From Nymphalis io (lineage: Eukaryota > Arthropoda > Insecta > Lepidoptera > Nymphalidae): a stretch of DNA of 64,000 bases. Under the pieces are notes generated by a model. That model saw only the letters and a list, made by a program, of their open reading frames with translations. It was not told the DNA's origin and made no database searches. Below, piece by piece: positions 21,801-32,939 of the stretch. The position numbers and the translations under genes were made by a program. Within the stretch, counting starts at the first letter, position 1. Each line of letters opens with the position of its first letter. The stretch spans positions 9,369,377 to 9,433,376 of the forward strand of contig NC_065902.1 of NCBI RefSeq assembly GCF_905147045.1, in the 5' to 3' direction.

Positions 21801-22372
21801 AGTCGGTAGGAACAACTTCGAGAAGGAAGCCGATCGAAGAATTCGCTTGGGATGGGCAGCATTTGGCAACCTTCGTCAAGTCCTCAAGTCGTCTATACCG
21901 CAATGTTTGAAGACGAAAGTCTTCAACCAATGCGTCTTACCTGCCATGACATACGGTGCCGAAACGTGGACACTAACTGCGGGACTAGTCCACAAATTCA
22001 AAGTCGCTCAGCGTGCTATGGAGCGAGCTATGCTCGGAGTATCTTTGAAGGATAAGATCAGAAATGAGATTATCCGGAAAAGAACCGGAGTCACCGACAT
22101 AGCTTGCAAAATTAGCAGGCTGAAGTGGCAGTGGGCTGGTCACGTATGTCGTAGGACCGATGGCCGTTGGAGCAGACGAGTCCTAGAGTGGAGACCGCGA
22201 ATCGGCAAGCGCAGCGTAGGGCGCCCTCCAGCCAGGTGGACCGACGACCTTAAGAAGGTGGCGGGCACCAACTGGATGCGGAAGGCGGAGGACAGGGAGC
22301 TTTGGCGCACCTTGGGAGAGGCCTATGTTCAGCAGTGGACAACGATTGGCTGTTGATTGATTGATTGATTGA
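18900..22372 (+). mobile_element. RTE-clade LINE, apparently full length
   Basis: The element comprises a C/T-rich leader (about 18960-19293), one intact 1020-codon frame and a 3' end of (TTGA)5 at 22353-22372 that overlaps the stop codon. A near-absent 3' UTR and a short simple-repeat tail are typical of RTE. The leader contains GTGGGTGTCGTAAGAGGCGAC, which I recall as recurrent in RTE leaders of many animals. The exact 5' boundary is uncertain; AAAACC near 18895 and at 22372-22377 is only a weak TSD candidate. GC content and CpG density are far above the surroundings. Confidence 0.8.
19294..22356 (+). CDS. RTE LINE polyprotein: endonuclease + reverse transcriptase
   Basis: This 1020-aa protein would nick chromosomal DNA and copy the element's RNA from the nick (target-primed reverse transcription). 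Residues ~80-320 form an exonuclease/endonuclease/phosphatase domain: SEVR with E114, VYAPT at 184-188, GDFNAKVG with D221 and N223, NEID with D289, and GSDHR with D313 and H314. Residues ~520-800 form the reverse transcriptase: NNKAPGDDGI (536-545), NYRPISLL (597-604), AGFRSGYST (632-640), FVDYEKAFDS with D667, RGVRQGDVISP (722-732) and RFADD with catalytic D767/D768. The C-terminal arm carries WAGHVCRR and GRPPARW. No frameshift or internal stop is seen and all listed catalytic residues are present, so the copy may be recently active. An in-frame TAA at 19261 precedes the start; initiation at a later Met is possible. Length is usual for RTE. Confidence 0.93.
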   Translation: MGSSVPPPINILPPTALANTPAQRGEYGQTPPLMADAPKKRPPVTGKPARPDQGSGRGIGRAGGAKNHRFTAGYRIKRLKMATYNGRSMRLDHHLAELEVELSHINWHILGLSEVRRQGEDTITLESGNLLYFREGDNLSQGGVGFLVKKDLISSIVEISSVSNRVAYLVLKLSDRYSLKVVQVYAPTSTYSDDVVEAMYEDIAKALNDTSRAHYNVVMGDFNAKVGVQDSGESKVGPYGLGCRNHRGQMLVNFLEAQGLFLMNSFFQKKPQRRWTWRSPDNVTRNEIDFIISNKRHIFRDVSVINKFNTGSDHRLVRGTLNINLKAERSRMMRSTLRPTMLQAAQGSEKFQMELQNQFTALETISSIDERTDTLVKILQNTSRKCFPPQRRDNAPKLSAETLELMRKRRELPSFLSDKALNRTIKTLTRRDLRRSNTRAIKAAIEQNRGSKVFARKFGRPRLTKLKTENGGVVTSRPEIIGEVERFYGQLFSSRSDKPVGISIDDQRAPLMRHYSEELPVVDQGEIRAALEQLKNNKAPGDDGITTELLKAGGTPVLKELASLFNSVIQHGKTPETWSGSEVVLFFKKGDKTLLKNYRPISLLSHVYKLFSRVVTNRLARRLDEFQPPEQAGFRSGYSTVDHIHTVRQIVQKTEEYNQPLCMAFVDYEKAFDSIETWAVLDSLQRCHIDWRYIEVLRCLYNAATMTVHIQDCKTKAIQLRRGVRQGDVISPKLFTNALEDVFKTLDWTRYGVNVNGEYISHLRFADDIVIIAESLEQLTEMLRSLGESSRCVGLGMNLDKTKVMFNRHVVPGPIYVERKPLEVVSEYTYLGQIIQVGRNNFEKEADRRIRLGWAAFGNLRQVLKSSIPQCLKTKVFNQCVLPAMTYGAETWTLTAGLVHKFKVAQRAMERAMLGVSLKDKIRNEIIRKRTGVTDIACKISRLKWQWAGHVCRRTDGRWSRRVLEWRPRIGKRSVGRPPARWTDDLKKVAGTNWMRKAEDRELWRTLGEAYVQQWTTIGC

Positions 22373-22613
22373 AAACCACTGCGATGAACAGCACGGATCG
22401 GAGAGACTGCGGGATCGTGTTGATATAACACATCCGCGGCCTCTCCCGTGCTTTGCTCCGCTCATGGCTCGGCGGAGCTCTCATCAGGGGCCGAAACTCG
22501 CCCCCCCGCACTCCTCGGCTCCCCCATCCCCTTTATCCATTAACATTCATACTCATCGCTCTTCTAGTAAGATGCTTTTCATCCCTCTTCATCATATGCC
22601 CATACCACACTTA
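22373..22613. other. GC-rich spacer between RTE and SINE-C
   Basis: Cytosine-rich, with short inverted repeats around 22440-22485 (TCCGC...GCGGA). Its C/T-rich right half resembles in style an RTE leader, so it may be part of another, truncated LINE. That is not demonstrable here. No coding frame is supported. Confidence 0.3.
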
Positions 22614-22990
22614 ACTGCCTCGTTGGTCTAGTGGCTTGATATAAGGCCGCAGACCCGGAGGTCCTGGGTTCAATTCCCAGGTCAGGCCAGTAAAAAGTTA
22701 TGGGGTTTTTCTGTCAGAAAACTCTCAGTAGCAGCCCAGAGTCTGGAAGTTGGAAGTGTGTACACTCCCGTGCCTCGGAAAGCACGTAAAGCCGTTGGTT
22801 CTGCGCCTGAACTCTTTCCGGTCGTGTCGGATTGCCGTCCCATCGGATTATGACAGTTAGGGAATAGAGAGTTCACCTGTGTTTGCGCACACACTTGTGC
22901 ACTATAATATCTCCTGCGTAGTTGGCTAATCTCTCTTGAGATTGGCCGCCATGGCCGAAATCGGTTTGGAGGACATTATTATTATTATAA
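22614..22990 (+). repeat. SINE-C, full length (tRNA-derived SINE)
   Basis: A tRNA-like head with A box TGGTCTAGTGG (22624-22634) and B box GGTTCAATTCC (22667-22677), a ~270-bp body, and a 3' end 'gccgaaatcggtttggaggac' followed by (ATT)n. CACACTTA at 22606-22613 and 22991-22998 is a likely 8-bp target-site duplication. This is the best reference copy of the family in the window. Confidence 0.9.
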
Positions 22991-23306
22991 CACACTTATC
23001 TATTACTCTTCAACTTTTCATCTATTGGTGCTACTTTCAGACTTCCTCTGAATCTTAATATATATGTAATAATTATTTACAACTAATATCTGCGTTTATA
23101 ATATTTCTAAGGATTAAATACATGTCATGGATTTATAAATCTTATAATTGTAATTAATTTTCGATCGTTTTAGGATTCTATAATTATTATTATTATCTGA
23201 TAATTTGTGAGATCTTGATTTTATATTTTTAATTTTAATATGTAATTGAAACTATTGTGTGTGCTAATTGTTTGTTTTTTTTCTGTTTGTCCTGTTCTTG
23301 CCGGAA

Positions 23307-23612
23307 GCCGAGATGGCCCTGTGGAAAGAACGCGTGAATCTTAACCGATGATCGTGGGTTCAAACCCGGGCAAGCACCACTGAATTTTCATGTGCTTAAT
23401 TTGTGATTATCTATATATTAGCACGAGATGAATCGTGCTTTACGGTGAAGGAAAACATCGTGAGGAAACCTGCATGTGTCTAATTTCACTGAAGTTCTGC
23501 CACATGTGAATTCTACCAACCCGCATTGGAGCAGCGTGGTGGAATAACCTCAAAAAGAGGAGAGGAGGCCTTTAGCCCAGCAGTGGGACATTCACAGGCT
23601 GTTACGGTGCTG
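23307..23612 (+). repeat. SINE-B, near full length
   Basis: The tRNA-like head 'gccgagatggccctgtgg' is followed by a B box in GGGTTCAAACCC and the conserved body. A small deletion removes part of the 'ccaaaccttctcc' block. CTGTTCTT at 23292-23299 and 23610-23617 may be the TSD. Confidence 0.88.
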
Positions 23613-23614
23613 TT

Positions 23615-25295
23615 CTTTCTTTTGCACTATTTTTTTACTGGACACTTTGATGGTTTATGCCCAGGGATCAATGGATTTATTTAATGTAGTACTATTCTGT
23701 TTGTTACAGCTAACTATTGTAAATGCACAAGTCGTATTGTTAATTCTTACATAAAATGTAAATAAAATTTACAACTGCTCTAGATGTTTATCAGTTTTTT
23801 TAAATGAACGAGACAAATTCTTTTGGTTAGTTTATTCGCGTGTATTCTTAAATTGTTTAATTGTTTGAATAAGAATTTAAATAATTCTTTAGCAATAAAA
23901 TTTTACTAATCGATTCCAAGTTGTTGTAAAGTAAGTTCATAATGTTTTATTTATAAACAATTCAAATAGCAACAATGTTTTAAATGCATTTAGTCTTAAA
24001 TATATTTTTTAGTATGCAGTATCCTGATAATCACGTGACTTTATCTGTGTGTAATTTTTATAAATATTTAATTGTTCCACAAGTTGGGAAAGGCCTTCCC
24101 AAATAAGAATCTTTTTCGCCATAGTGCTCTACTCCGGGTTGCTGGTTTCACATATATGTTAGAACTTAATCAAATACATGAAAACCTGCATGAGATTAAA
24201 TATAAACACAAAATAATCACGTAAGACGTAATATTCGGTTAAGTTTCACATCTTCTTATTAGTAAGCCACTTATATATTTCTTCTATATATTTGTTATCA
24301 AAAATAAAAAAAATATTAAAAAAAATAACGATATTTTTGAAGATTTTAAATTAGATCAGCTAATTCGTTTTTAACTATAATAAATAATTAATTATATTAA
24401 ATTTTGGAATTATTAGTGCCTTTATAGAGTTACTTTTTTATTTTAACTGTGTTCTTTTAAACATTACAATTATCATTTTATTCAATAAAATAAATTTAAC
24501 GCAGGCAAACTACGTTATATTTATTTTTCCTTCCAAATTATGTTCAAATTATAACCTGGGATCCAGGCTACATTTATATTAAATTTAATTACGATAAATT
24601 CAGTGGTTTAGCCGTGATGACGTAAGACGAACGTTCTTCAATTCTTTTTACATTTATAATATCAGTCTCATGATGTCCTGTTTCACATTACATAAGGAGT
24701 TTTAATTAATAACGTCTGTTTACTTTCTATGGGCATTTAGTTGCAATTAAAAATTCTCAAAATAGTTGAAAACGAAGATCCATATAATTTCTTGGTATGA
24801 ATTATTTTCGAAACTTATTTTTTACAGAAATTATAGAAATGTGTATCATAATAGATCCATATCAGTATCTAATTCCGCGAATTCTCATATAATAAAACCA
24901 GCAAGCTGAATAAGGCGTAAACACGAATCTACAGACTATTATAATAAAATATTTTGATAAAAGGTGTTACTCGGACAAAACGCGTTAAGACATATAATAA
25001 AAAGTAAAACAACGATCAGTTATGTTTTTTAATGACATATTAAAAGAAGAGAGTAGTTCATTCAACAGCTTCGTATACAGAGTTCTGTAGTCTTTAAAAT
25101 TTTACAATACTTTTATTTTGGATAAAAAAATAATTATCAAAAAGATCTATGTAAATCCTTGAAAAGTTCAACTTTTAATTCATTCAGATTTATTCGAAAC
25201 AGCAACGAATATGCGGACGTGACGAAAATACAAAAAACCCTAATACATGATACCCTAGATCTTCGGACGCGGGCTCATTAGGACGTTATTTAACA
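23615..25295. other. AT-rich non-coding sequence
   Basis: No gene is visible. A very degraded reverse SINE-B-like stretch may be present at 24075-24235 ('aggccttcccaaa', 'gaaaacctgcatgagatta'). The remainder is unassigned. Confidence 0.4.
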
Positions 25296-25299
25296 AGCC

Positions 25300-25695
25300 C
25301 ACATCACAGAACGCATCAGATCTAGTTACATATGCATATATGCGTGCAAAAACACGACCGCGCGCGAGGGACCGCAAAGAAAATGAAACAAATGACATTC
25401 ATAAAAATTAAAATTAACTCGAATTTCAAATGTTGAACGAATATTTTATTTGTTCATTCGAATGTTCGGCGCTGGCATTCCCGTAGGAAAAAGTATTAAA
25501 GGATAAAAAAAAGACGCAAAACCGAGTCGACCCTCGGCCGAAAGGTGAAGGTCGCAAAACAAAGACGGTCGATATGTACATAGTAGTGCTCTCAAACCGG
25601 TAGTGGGCGGACAGACAGCCGGTGCAACAACACTGCTACTCTGTTACGTGCCGAAATAAAAAGATACTTGAACGAGATTGGATCTCTTACGAGCT
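25300..25695. other. CpG-richer, repeat-free island
   Basis: A stretch with CGCGCGAGGGACCGC (25359 onward) and 'ccgagtcgaccctcggccg', well above local GC content, without an open frame or copies of the repeat families. Candidate conserved non-coding DNA or a degenerate element; the sequence does not decide. Confidence 0.25.
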
Positions 25696-25912
25696 GCTGC
25701 ACTATTCATTTTCCAAAGTTATATTAAAATCTTTAAAAATAAACAAATGATTGTTGAGTTATTAAATATATTCAAAGTAAATTATAAATAGGAATTATTC
25801 ATAAATCAGTAATAAAAATTCAGTAATAATGAATCGTTTGCTATATTCAATTTATAGAAAATCTCATACTAAAAGCGATATTTATTTTAGTATGTTATTA
25901 AAACTAGTTACC

Positions 25913-26045
25913 GCCCGCGGCTTCGGCCGCATGTTAGGGGGCAAGTGTTAGGTACACTATATCTTATTTTCTATCCCTGAGTTGAAAGTGAAACAAAAAA
26001 AATCATTTCCGCATCTATTAGTGAGGATCTAGGCAAAAACTGGTT
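25913..26045 (-). mobile_element. Helitron-type 3' terminus
   Basis: In reverse complement, the hairpin GCGGCCGAAGCCGC is followed by GGGCGGTAACTAGT. A hairpin close upstream of a CTAG end is the classic Helitron 3' signature. The left boundary is at 25913-25917; the other end is not identifiable, so the extent is a guess. Confidence 0.5.
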
Positions 26046-26219
26046 GAGGTTCTCTACACATTCTGTATTGTTGAAAGGAATTTAACATTTCATAAAATTG
26101 ATATTATTGCTCTGTTAGGCATTGGTGAATTTCTATATTTTAAAAATAATAATAAATAATTAATTTGCATAAGTGATTCTTTTCTACTATTAATTATTAG
26201 GGAAAAAATTAATATATTT

Positions 26220-26400
26220 TTTATTTCAATTAACATCTCTATGTATGTCGAGTTCGAGGCGAACGCCAGAAGTCGCTGTTCTCATATTTTACGGACGGTG
26301 AAACTTCACGTGATCTTTTATATCGGTTTCAACTTTCACTTTTATCAAATGTGAATTTCGATAGAAAAAACGATTACGAACATACGATATGGAACGTAAA
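26220..26400. other. repeat-free segment with E-box
   Basis: It contains TTCACGTGATC (a CACGTG E-box) and alternating CTTTC/GAAAG tracts. No gene or repeat family match. Speculative. Confidence 0.2.
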
Positions 26401-26657
26401 TAGGTCAGATATTCGTGTGAACCTGTTTTATGGAGCATTTGATTGGAATATATGATTCTTTTGTGGTTAAGGAGCCGTCAAGCCTATGTCTATATATGAT
26501 TTACATATATAAGATATAATGTTGGTATATGAGTTACTTGTTTAATATGGGATTGATTAATAAGAATCGATTTGGTTAAGATTAAGTTATTGTTTGTTGT
26601 TAATTTGTGTTACAGGGCATGAATATATATATTATAAAATACTTTTGTGAACTAGCA

Positions 26658-26850
26658 AATGATGGTACGTGGGGTGACCACGATCGCCCTATTAAATATT
26701 GACTTTTCCTCATATCACCAATACGCCACCAACCTTAGAAAATATGATGTTATGTCCCTTGTGCATATAGTTACACTTGCTCACTCACCCTTCAAACCGG
26801 AAAACAACAATACCAAGTACGGTAATTTAGCGGTAGAATATCTAATGTGC
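26658..26850 (-). repeat. SINE-A, degraded at both ends
   Basis: The reverse complement of the SINE-A middle: 'cgccaccaaccttag', 'gttatgtcccttgtgc', 'cactcacccttcaaaccgg'. The short frame 26659-26859 is repeat read-through. Confidence 0.8.
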
Positions 26851-26851
26851 A

Positions 26852-27720
26852 TATTTTAAGTAGTTATACCAGGTAAAAGTAAATCCTTTGCTCATGTTTG
26901 ATATCAATGTGTTATAAATTACACATAACATATTTCATTTAAACGTTTTTGAAGCGCTGAAAAAGTCCTCTGCATTTCTGCCTTCAACATGCCGCAGAAA
27001 AATATCCTCATAAATACTATAAAGGAATTTCTGTATTACAGGAATGTCTGTATTAAAAGTGTTAAAATAGTTAATATAAAAAAGTAAAGTTTACTGATAA
27101 CTCCAAGCTGTTCCCGGGACTTTTTTGGTCATAAAAATCATGTAACTATTATTGGAAGTACAAGCGTATATATTGGGCAGACATATATACATACATATAC
27201 CTACACTTTCATCTCTCTAGGAACACAGAATTGAATATCAAAACGTGAAAATTCGTCAATAACGATGAATGATTATGTCATATTCACTTCAAAATTGGGG
27301 TGAAAACTATTCATACAGTCACTTTACTTATTGGTATAAGATAGAAAGAATAATCATAATCGATTAACATCCAGCGAAATTATCGAGAAACACATATAAG
27401 TAACAAAATATCTGATTCGATACTCTTTAGTTTAAAAATAAGAAAAATTTACATTTTGGCTAAAATCTCTGATAGCGACCAGTAATAATACGTGATTACG
27501 TCATACTTATAAGAGTAAGTTAGTTTAACACGTTCGTTAGTGTTAATGCGTAATAAAGCGGACATTATTCTCCTACAAATACAATGTAGCTGTAAATTAC
27601 TTACTGTCGCCAAATAGCGCATCAACGAATAGTTTGTCATTTACCATCGCCGCCGACAAATCTCGAACGTTGGCATTATGTTTGTAGGAAAACCGTTACG
27701 TATAGCTGTGTACGTTATGT
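26852..27720. other. AT-rich non-coding sequence
   Basis: No gene supported. The minus-strand frame at 27449-27640 has no recognisable domain. Confidence 0.4.
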
Positions 27721-28007
27721 TTTTTTTTTATAGAATAGGAAGGCGGACGCGGACATGGGCCACCTGATGATAAGTGGTAATGCCCATAGACATTGGCATT
27801 GTAAGAAATGTTAACCATCGTTTACATAGCCAATGCGCCACCAACTTTGGGAACTAAGATTTTATGTCCCTTGTGCCGGTAATTACACTGGTTCACTTAC
27901 CCTTCAAACTTCACAGCAATACCAAGTACTACTGTTTTGCTGTAGAATATTTGATGAGTGGGTGGTACCTACCCAGACGAGCTTGCACAAAGCCCTACCA
28001 CTAGTTA
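27721..28007 (-). repeat. SINE-A, full length
   Basis: A complete reverse copy, from the T9 run to 'agccctaccactagtta', with few changes. Confidence 0.92.
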
Positions 28008-28009
28008 AA

Positions 28010-29005
28010 AATGGGTTATTTGTTTAAACTAAAATAAAATGTATGATATAAATTTTATGTTTGTAGAAAAACTATTACGTATATCAGTGTACCTGTTTGG
28101 CATTTATTTGTTTCTTACGTTAAGTTATTTGTTTAATATTTAAACTTAATTATATTTATAATATAAATTTTAATGAGATAAATTATGTAAGCAATTAATT
28201 CTGTTTAAAAGTGACAGGTGTTTTGTATTTGTGTCTGTTTCCCGCTGCGAATTATTATTGTATTAGTAGTATTAATACTAGTGTAGGGTCGCATTTATTG
28301 GAATATTTAAATTAAGTAACTTACTTCGAAAAATCAATAATGATCAAGACTTTATATTAATCTTGTTTTAATATAATATATATAATATTGTTATAACTTA
28401 TTAAATATTAGGTAAAATTATCGAGCAAACCGCGAATCATTGATTAATAAACTTGACAATCGAAAGCCACGCCACACTTATAATCAAGGAATACAGTATC
28501 TACATAGAGATTTTATTTTTTTGGTCATGAGATTTTTTTAAAGTAGTGGCCATCACGGCTAATTCGTGTCGGAACGAATGGAAAACGCAGAGACAGGGCG
28601 CGAACTTGTGTCCCATTGTGTGGACTTGAAACAATGATCTGGAACTGTAATAATGAGTCCACGAGCCAAAAACTGTTCTACAATGACGCCACATATATTT
28701 AAAGACACAGATAATACATATTATTGTAATAAAAATTAAAAAAAAAATAATTATTCTGTTAATTAAAACATACTGATTTTTTTCCTGAAATATATTTTAA
28801 TATCTTCTCTTATCTGATATATTAAGGAAATGTATAAACGTATATTTTATTACACCAGCCAAGCGAGACAAAACATATTAAGAATTAACAGTAGCATTCA
28901 ATATGTTCTTGGAATGCTAAAAATTCTATGCGTACGGAAAGGTGAGCATCAAAAATGAAAAAAGTATATTTTATTTAATTAGTACCAATTATTGCTCATT
29001 TCTCA
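28010..29005. other. AT-rich non-coding sequence
   Basis: A 64-codon minus frame at 28500-28694 has no recognised family. No repeat family member is visible. Confidence 0.4.
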
Positions 29006-29008
29006 GTG

Positions 29009-29300
29009 TTTTTTTTTTATAAAATAGGTAGGTGGACGAACATATAGACCACCTGATAGTAAGTGGTCACCAACGTCCATAGACATTGGCATTGTAAGGA
29101 ATGTTAACCATCCCTTACATTGCCAATGCGCCACCGACCTTGGAAACTAAGATGTTATGTCCCTCGTGGCTGTAATTACACTGGCTCACTCACCCTTAAA
29201 ACCGGAACACAACAATATCAAGTACTGCTGTTTTGCGGTAGAATATCTGATGAGTGGGTGGTATTTACCCAGACGAGCTTGCACAAAGTACCACCAGTAA
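29009..29300 (-). repeat. SINE-A, full length
   Basis: A complete reverse copy. The 5' end differs slightly ('gcacaaagtaccaccagtaa'). Confidence 0.92.
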
Positions 29301-29304
29301 AACG

Positions 29305-30412
29305 TGTGTCTCAACTTAAACTTATTTAAATACAACTATTAATATGAAGTTATAAAAAGACGGTTGGCATAACATTAACACATTAATACGAAATTACAAT
29401 ACTAAATAACCTACCTTTCGGATCGCCGTAGTCGGGTAAACAGATGTCACATCGCGGCGCTTATTCTTCAATCGTATGAAATTCAATGAGGTTTTTATCG
29501 GCACCCTATTCGTTGGCCATAATACCGCTAGCTGTCATGAAAGTACCGCTAAGTATCTGTAAATGGTTATCGAACATCTATTTTTTAATAATCAAGTTTT
29601 AAGAATGTTATGCATATTATATATAATTACATGTTACTTTTAATGTTATGTATGACTTTATAAGGCGTTTTATTTAATATATTTCAAATTGATTAACGTT
29701 TTAATGATAAATTATAGTTATTTATTCTATAATACATACCATATTATAAATTGTAAAAGAAACTTTTTACCTAAAGGTCAATCTCATTATATAATTTAAT
29801 ACGCTATATTTAAACTAATTATCATCGGCAACCAAATCAAATCAAATCGCGATGTGTTATCCATTTAATACATTAACTGTATATAATTTTAAACGCAATC
29901 TTAGTTAAACTAGTATCACCACAAATACAATTTTATTGAAATGTTAGAAAAAATAATTAAAAAAAGATATGATAGCATTTATAACCGAGTAATATTTATG
30001 GCTTGGACTTGGTATAAACATTGCGATAATATGATTTGATCCTCCATAAGAATCCTTTTGCTGAAGGGTTCGTTTTCAGCCACCATACGTGTTGAGTGCT
30101 GTTAGGTTATAAAAGTTCGAATACTTGTAAAACTCCTCTCAACCATTTTGTTTTGCTAGCTATTTATATAATTGATAAATAAATGAAGCTTATCTTACGA
30201 ACGAATTACATAATATTTTACTTTATATACAAGAGAACTAAAGGTTCTAGAGTATTGACGCATGCGCTTAGCTCAAAAAATCCCGTAGGCAGCTCATACG
30301 ACGCTAAAGAGTTGATATATGAGAGGCTCTATACTATTGTGTCGGATACCATAAATTCAGACAACCCATTTATCATAAACTCAAAAAGAATTCACATCAA
30401 ACATTCTCTGCT
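29305..30412. other. AT-rich non-coding sequence
   Basis: A GC-richer patch at 29410-29540 is unassigned. The 77-codon frame at 30183-30416 resembles no known protein and runs into a SINE-B remnant, so it is not called. Confidence 0.4.
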
Positions 30413-30413
30413 C

Positions 30414-30492
30414 TGAAGGAGCATGGTGGAATAAGCTCTAAACCTTCAAAAAGAGTGCAGACGTTTGCTCAGTATTGGGATATTTACATGTC
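30414..30492 (+). repeat. SINE-B 3' remnant
   Basis: 'ggagcatggtggaataagctc' and 'tgctcagtattgggatattt' are a mutated SINE-B 3' end. Confidence 0.6.
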
Positions 30493-30494
30493 CA

Positions 30495-32065
30495 ACCTCT
30501 TTCAAAATTCCTCTTCCTGTAATCGGCCCATTTAAATGTGACATTATTTTTGACACGACCAACTGAATTTGTTGGGTTTCAAATTTATAATATTATATAA
30601 GTGTTAGTACAATATAGTATAGGAACAGCCCATGAACCCCATGCTGTGCAAAAGCCGTCGTTCCAGTTTTGAAAATGAATTTGAGCCTCTACGACGTCCA
30701 TTAAGGGCATAACATGTATAACTTGTTAGATTTTATGATCAACTTATACAGAATATCTAACATTTTTCTTAATTCCCAAAAATCAGATAATTATAAAAAT
30801 AAGTTTATCGCTTAAAAAATAGTAGAATTAATTCTGAGAAATTTGTTAAAAAATTGTTCTTTCTATCTTTTCAAAATACTGCCTCTTGTTTTTTCCATTG
30901 TAACATCACGCATTTTTCTCATAACATTCAATTTTAATTAAACGAACACGTCACCACAATTTATTGATAGACTTAATTTTTGACGAACAACTCAACCAAT
31001 AGTGCATACAACCTTATATAATCGGTAAAGTTGCTCCGTTGCGTCGGAGTCGTTCTCTTACGGCTTAGAATGTTCACAGAATTCTTGGCAATAATTGTTG
31101 TATGAAATTCTTCGCTACTGTTTGATCACTTTTATCTGACATAAAAACAGCGATATCCCTATTAAAAAGCGGCTTTAAACGTAATTTTTTACAATTCATG
31201 TGGGTTATCTTACTTTAAAATTTATGTCGCATAATTCTGTCACGTTTTGTAATTTGCTTTTTATTGTCGATGACAATTCTTGTGTCGCATACTTTGTGTC
31301 ATTTGTCGTATTTCTAATTATGCAATATTTTAATATGACCTTTCGTCGCCGGCTCCTAATACGGTTATTAACTGACGTCGATGGCTATCTTTGAAGACCC
31401 ATAATGCATCAAATTACCATTGTTTTGTCGCAATTAAAATAATTTATGCTTGATTAAATGTCGTTTGACTAATTATTATCATCGGCTTTCTCAGGAATTC
31501 TTTTCGGTCTATTATTATAAAGGCAGATACACAAGATGCGTGAGCAAAAAACATAATGAGCTCTTTGACGGTTTTAGACAAAGAGTTTTTTGAGACATTA
31601 ACTTTTTTAAAGCATGTAACTTAACAAACATTGACCGCAATTATTCGAGATAATCCAGTTTTTTAAACGATTAACAATAGGACATGATGTACTGGATCTC
31701 CATTAACTGTTTACGCAAACACATATATAGGCGCACCGTTGAGGTAGTATTGTTTAAATATGTAGGTTTATTGAAAAGACGTTCTTATTTTAAAATTCAT
31801 TAAGAACAATATTAATTAATTAATTAATAGTAATTGTGTGTATTGTAGAACAACCTTCATAGTCAAAGGCTCGAGGTTGGCTTCTTATGCAGATTTTACG
31901 AGCAGCGATTGCTAAGCAGACGTATCGTTTAATTGTGTGGACCAGACGTCGAGGAAGAAATACTTCTTTACTATAAATTTACACATATAATATTATTTAA
32001 TAATATGAATAAAATTAATTAATTATTATTTAATAATATAAATAATTCTTATGTTGTCTAATGTA
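30495..32065. other. AT-rich non-coding sequence
   Basis: About 1.6 kb without gene or clear repeat. It includes an (ATTA)n stretch near 31812-31828 and two copies of ATTATTTAATAATAT near 31990 and 32026 that could pair. Confidence 0.4.
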
Positions 32066-32068
32066 TAA

Positions 32069-32361
32069 TTTTTTTTTATAGAATAGGAAGGTGGACGAGC
32101 ATATGGGCCACCTGATGGTAAGTGGTCACCAAACGCCCTTAGACATTGACATTGTAAGAAATGTCAACCATCGCTTATAGCCAATGCGCCACCAACCTTG
32201 GGAACTAAGATTTTATGTCCCTTGTGCCTGTAATTACACTGGCTCACTCACCCTTCAAACCGGAACACAACAGTATCAAGTATTGCTGTTTTGCGGTAGA
32301 ATATCTGATGAGTGGGTGGTACCTACCCAGACGAGCTTGCACAAAGCCCTACCACCAGTAA
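32069..32361 (-). repeat. SINE-A, full length
   Basis: A complete reverse copy, one of the best preserved. The 101-codon frame at 32184-32489 is repeat read-through plus flank. Confidence 0.93.
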
Positions 32362-32939
32362 AATTAATACTGTATATTCATAAAGTATTTAACTTCATAT
32401 TTAGTTTTGAAATAAACGCATCGTCAATTTTACTGACAAATAAATCCGTCATTATTACGCTTGTGAAAGTCCTTGATTATCTTTGTTGAAACGATATGAT
32501 ATTAGATAGGAAATTTAAAGTTACGAATAAGAAATTGTAAAATTTATTGTAAGCACTTATTATTAAAGTCGTGTTATTTATCTAGAATTTTATTGATTTA
32601 ACCTAAGAACGCAGGGTTAATATAATTCAACGGATTCTACGATTATTAATGTGAGGAAGCCTCCATGGGGCTGAAGACATTATGTCATATTATTTATTTA
32701 ATTTACATTATATTCGTTATTCTGCAGGATATATAATTCAACTGAATTGCTTTAAAAAACGTATTGACTTGAACGTTTTTAAAACAATTTTATTTAAAAA
32801 ATATTATTTATTTATGATATTGTTTATTTTTATTTTAAGTTATATAACTATCACAAAGGTGCCTCTGGAACAAACACACTATGGCGACAAGTGCGACTTT
32901 GCACGTTTTTATTGTAACTGGACTGACCGTTTATTTTTG

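Noticed and set aside
22373..22613. Possible 5' leader of a second RTE copy
   Set aside because: Only a general C/T-rich style is shared with the leader at 18960-19293. I could not align a convincing run.
22617..22690. tRNA-like sequences with A and B boxes (22617, 36310, 3332, 49215, 44260)
   Set aside because: Each is the head of a SINE with the family body and tail attached, without a foldable complete tRNA. They are not called as tRNA genes.
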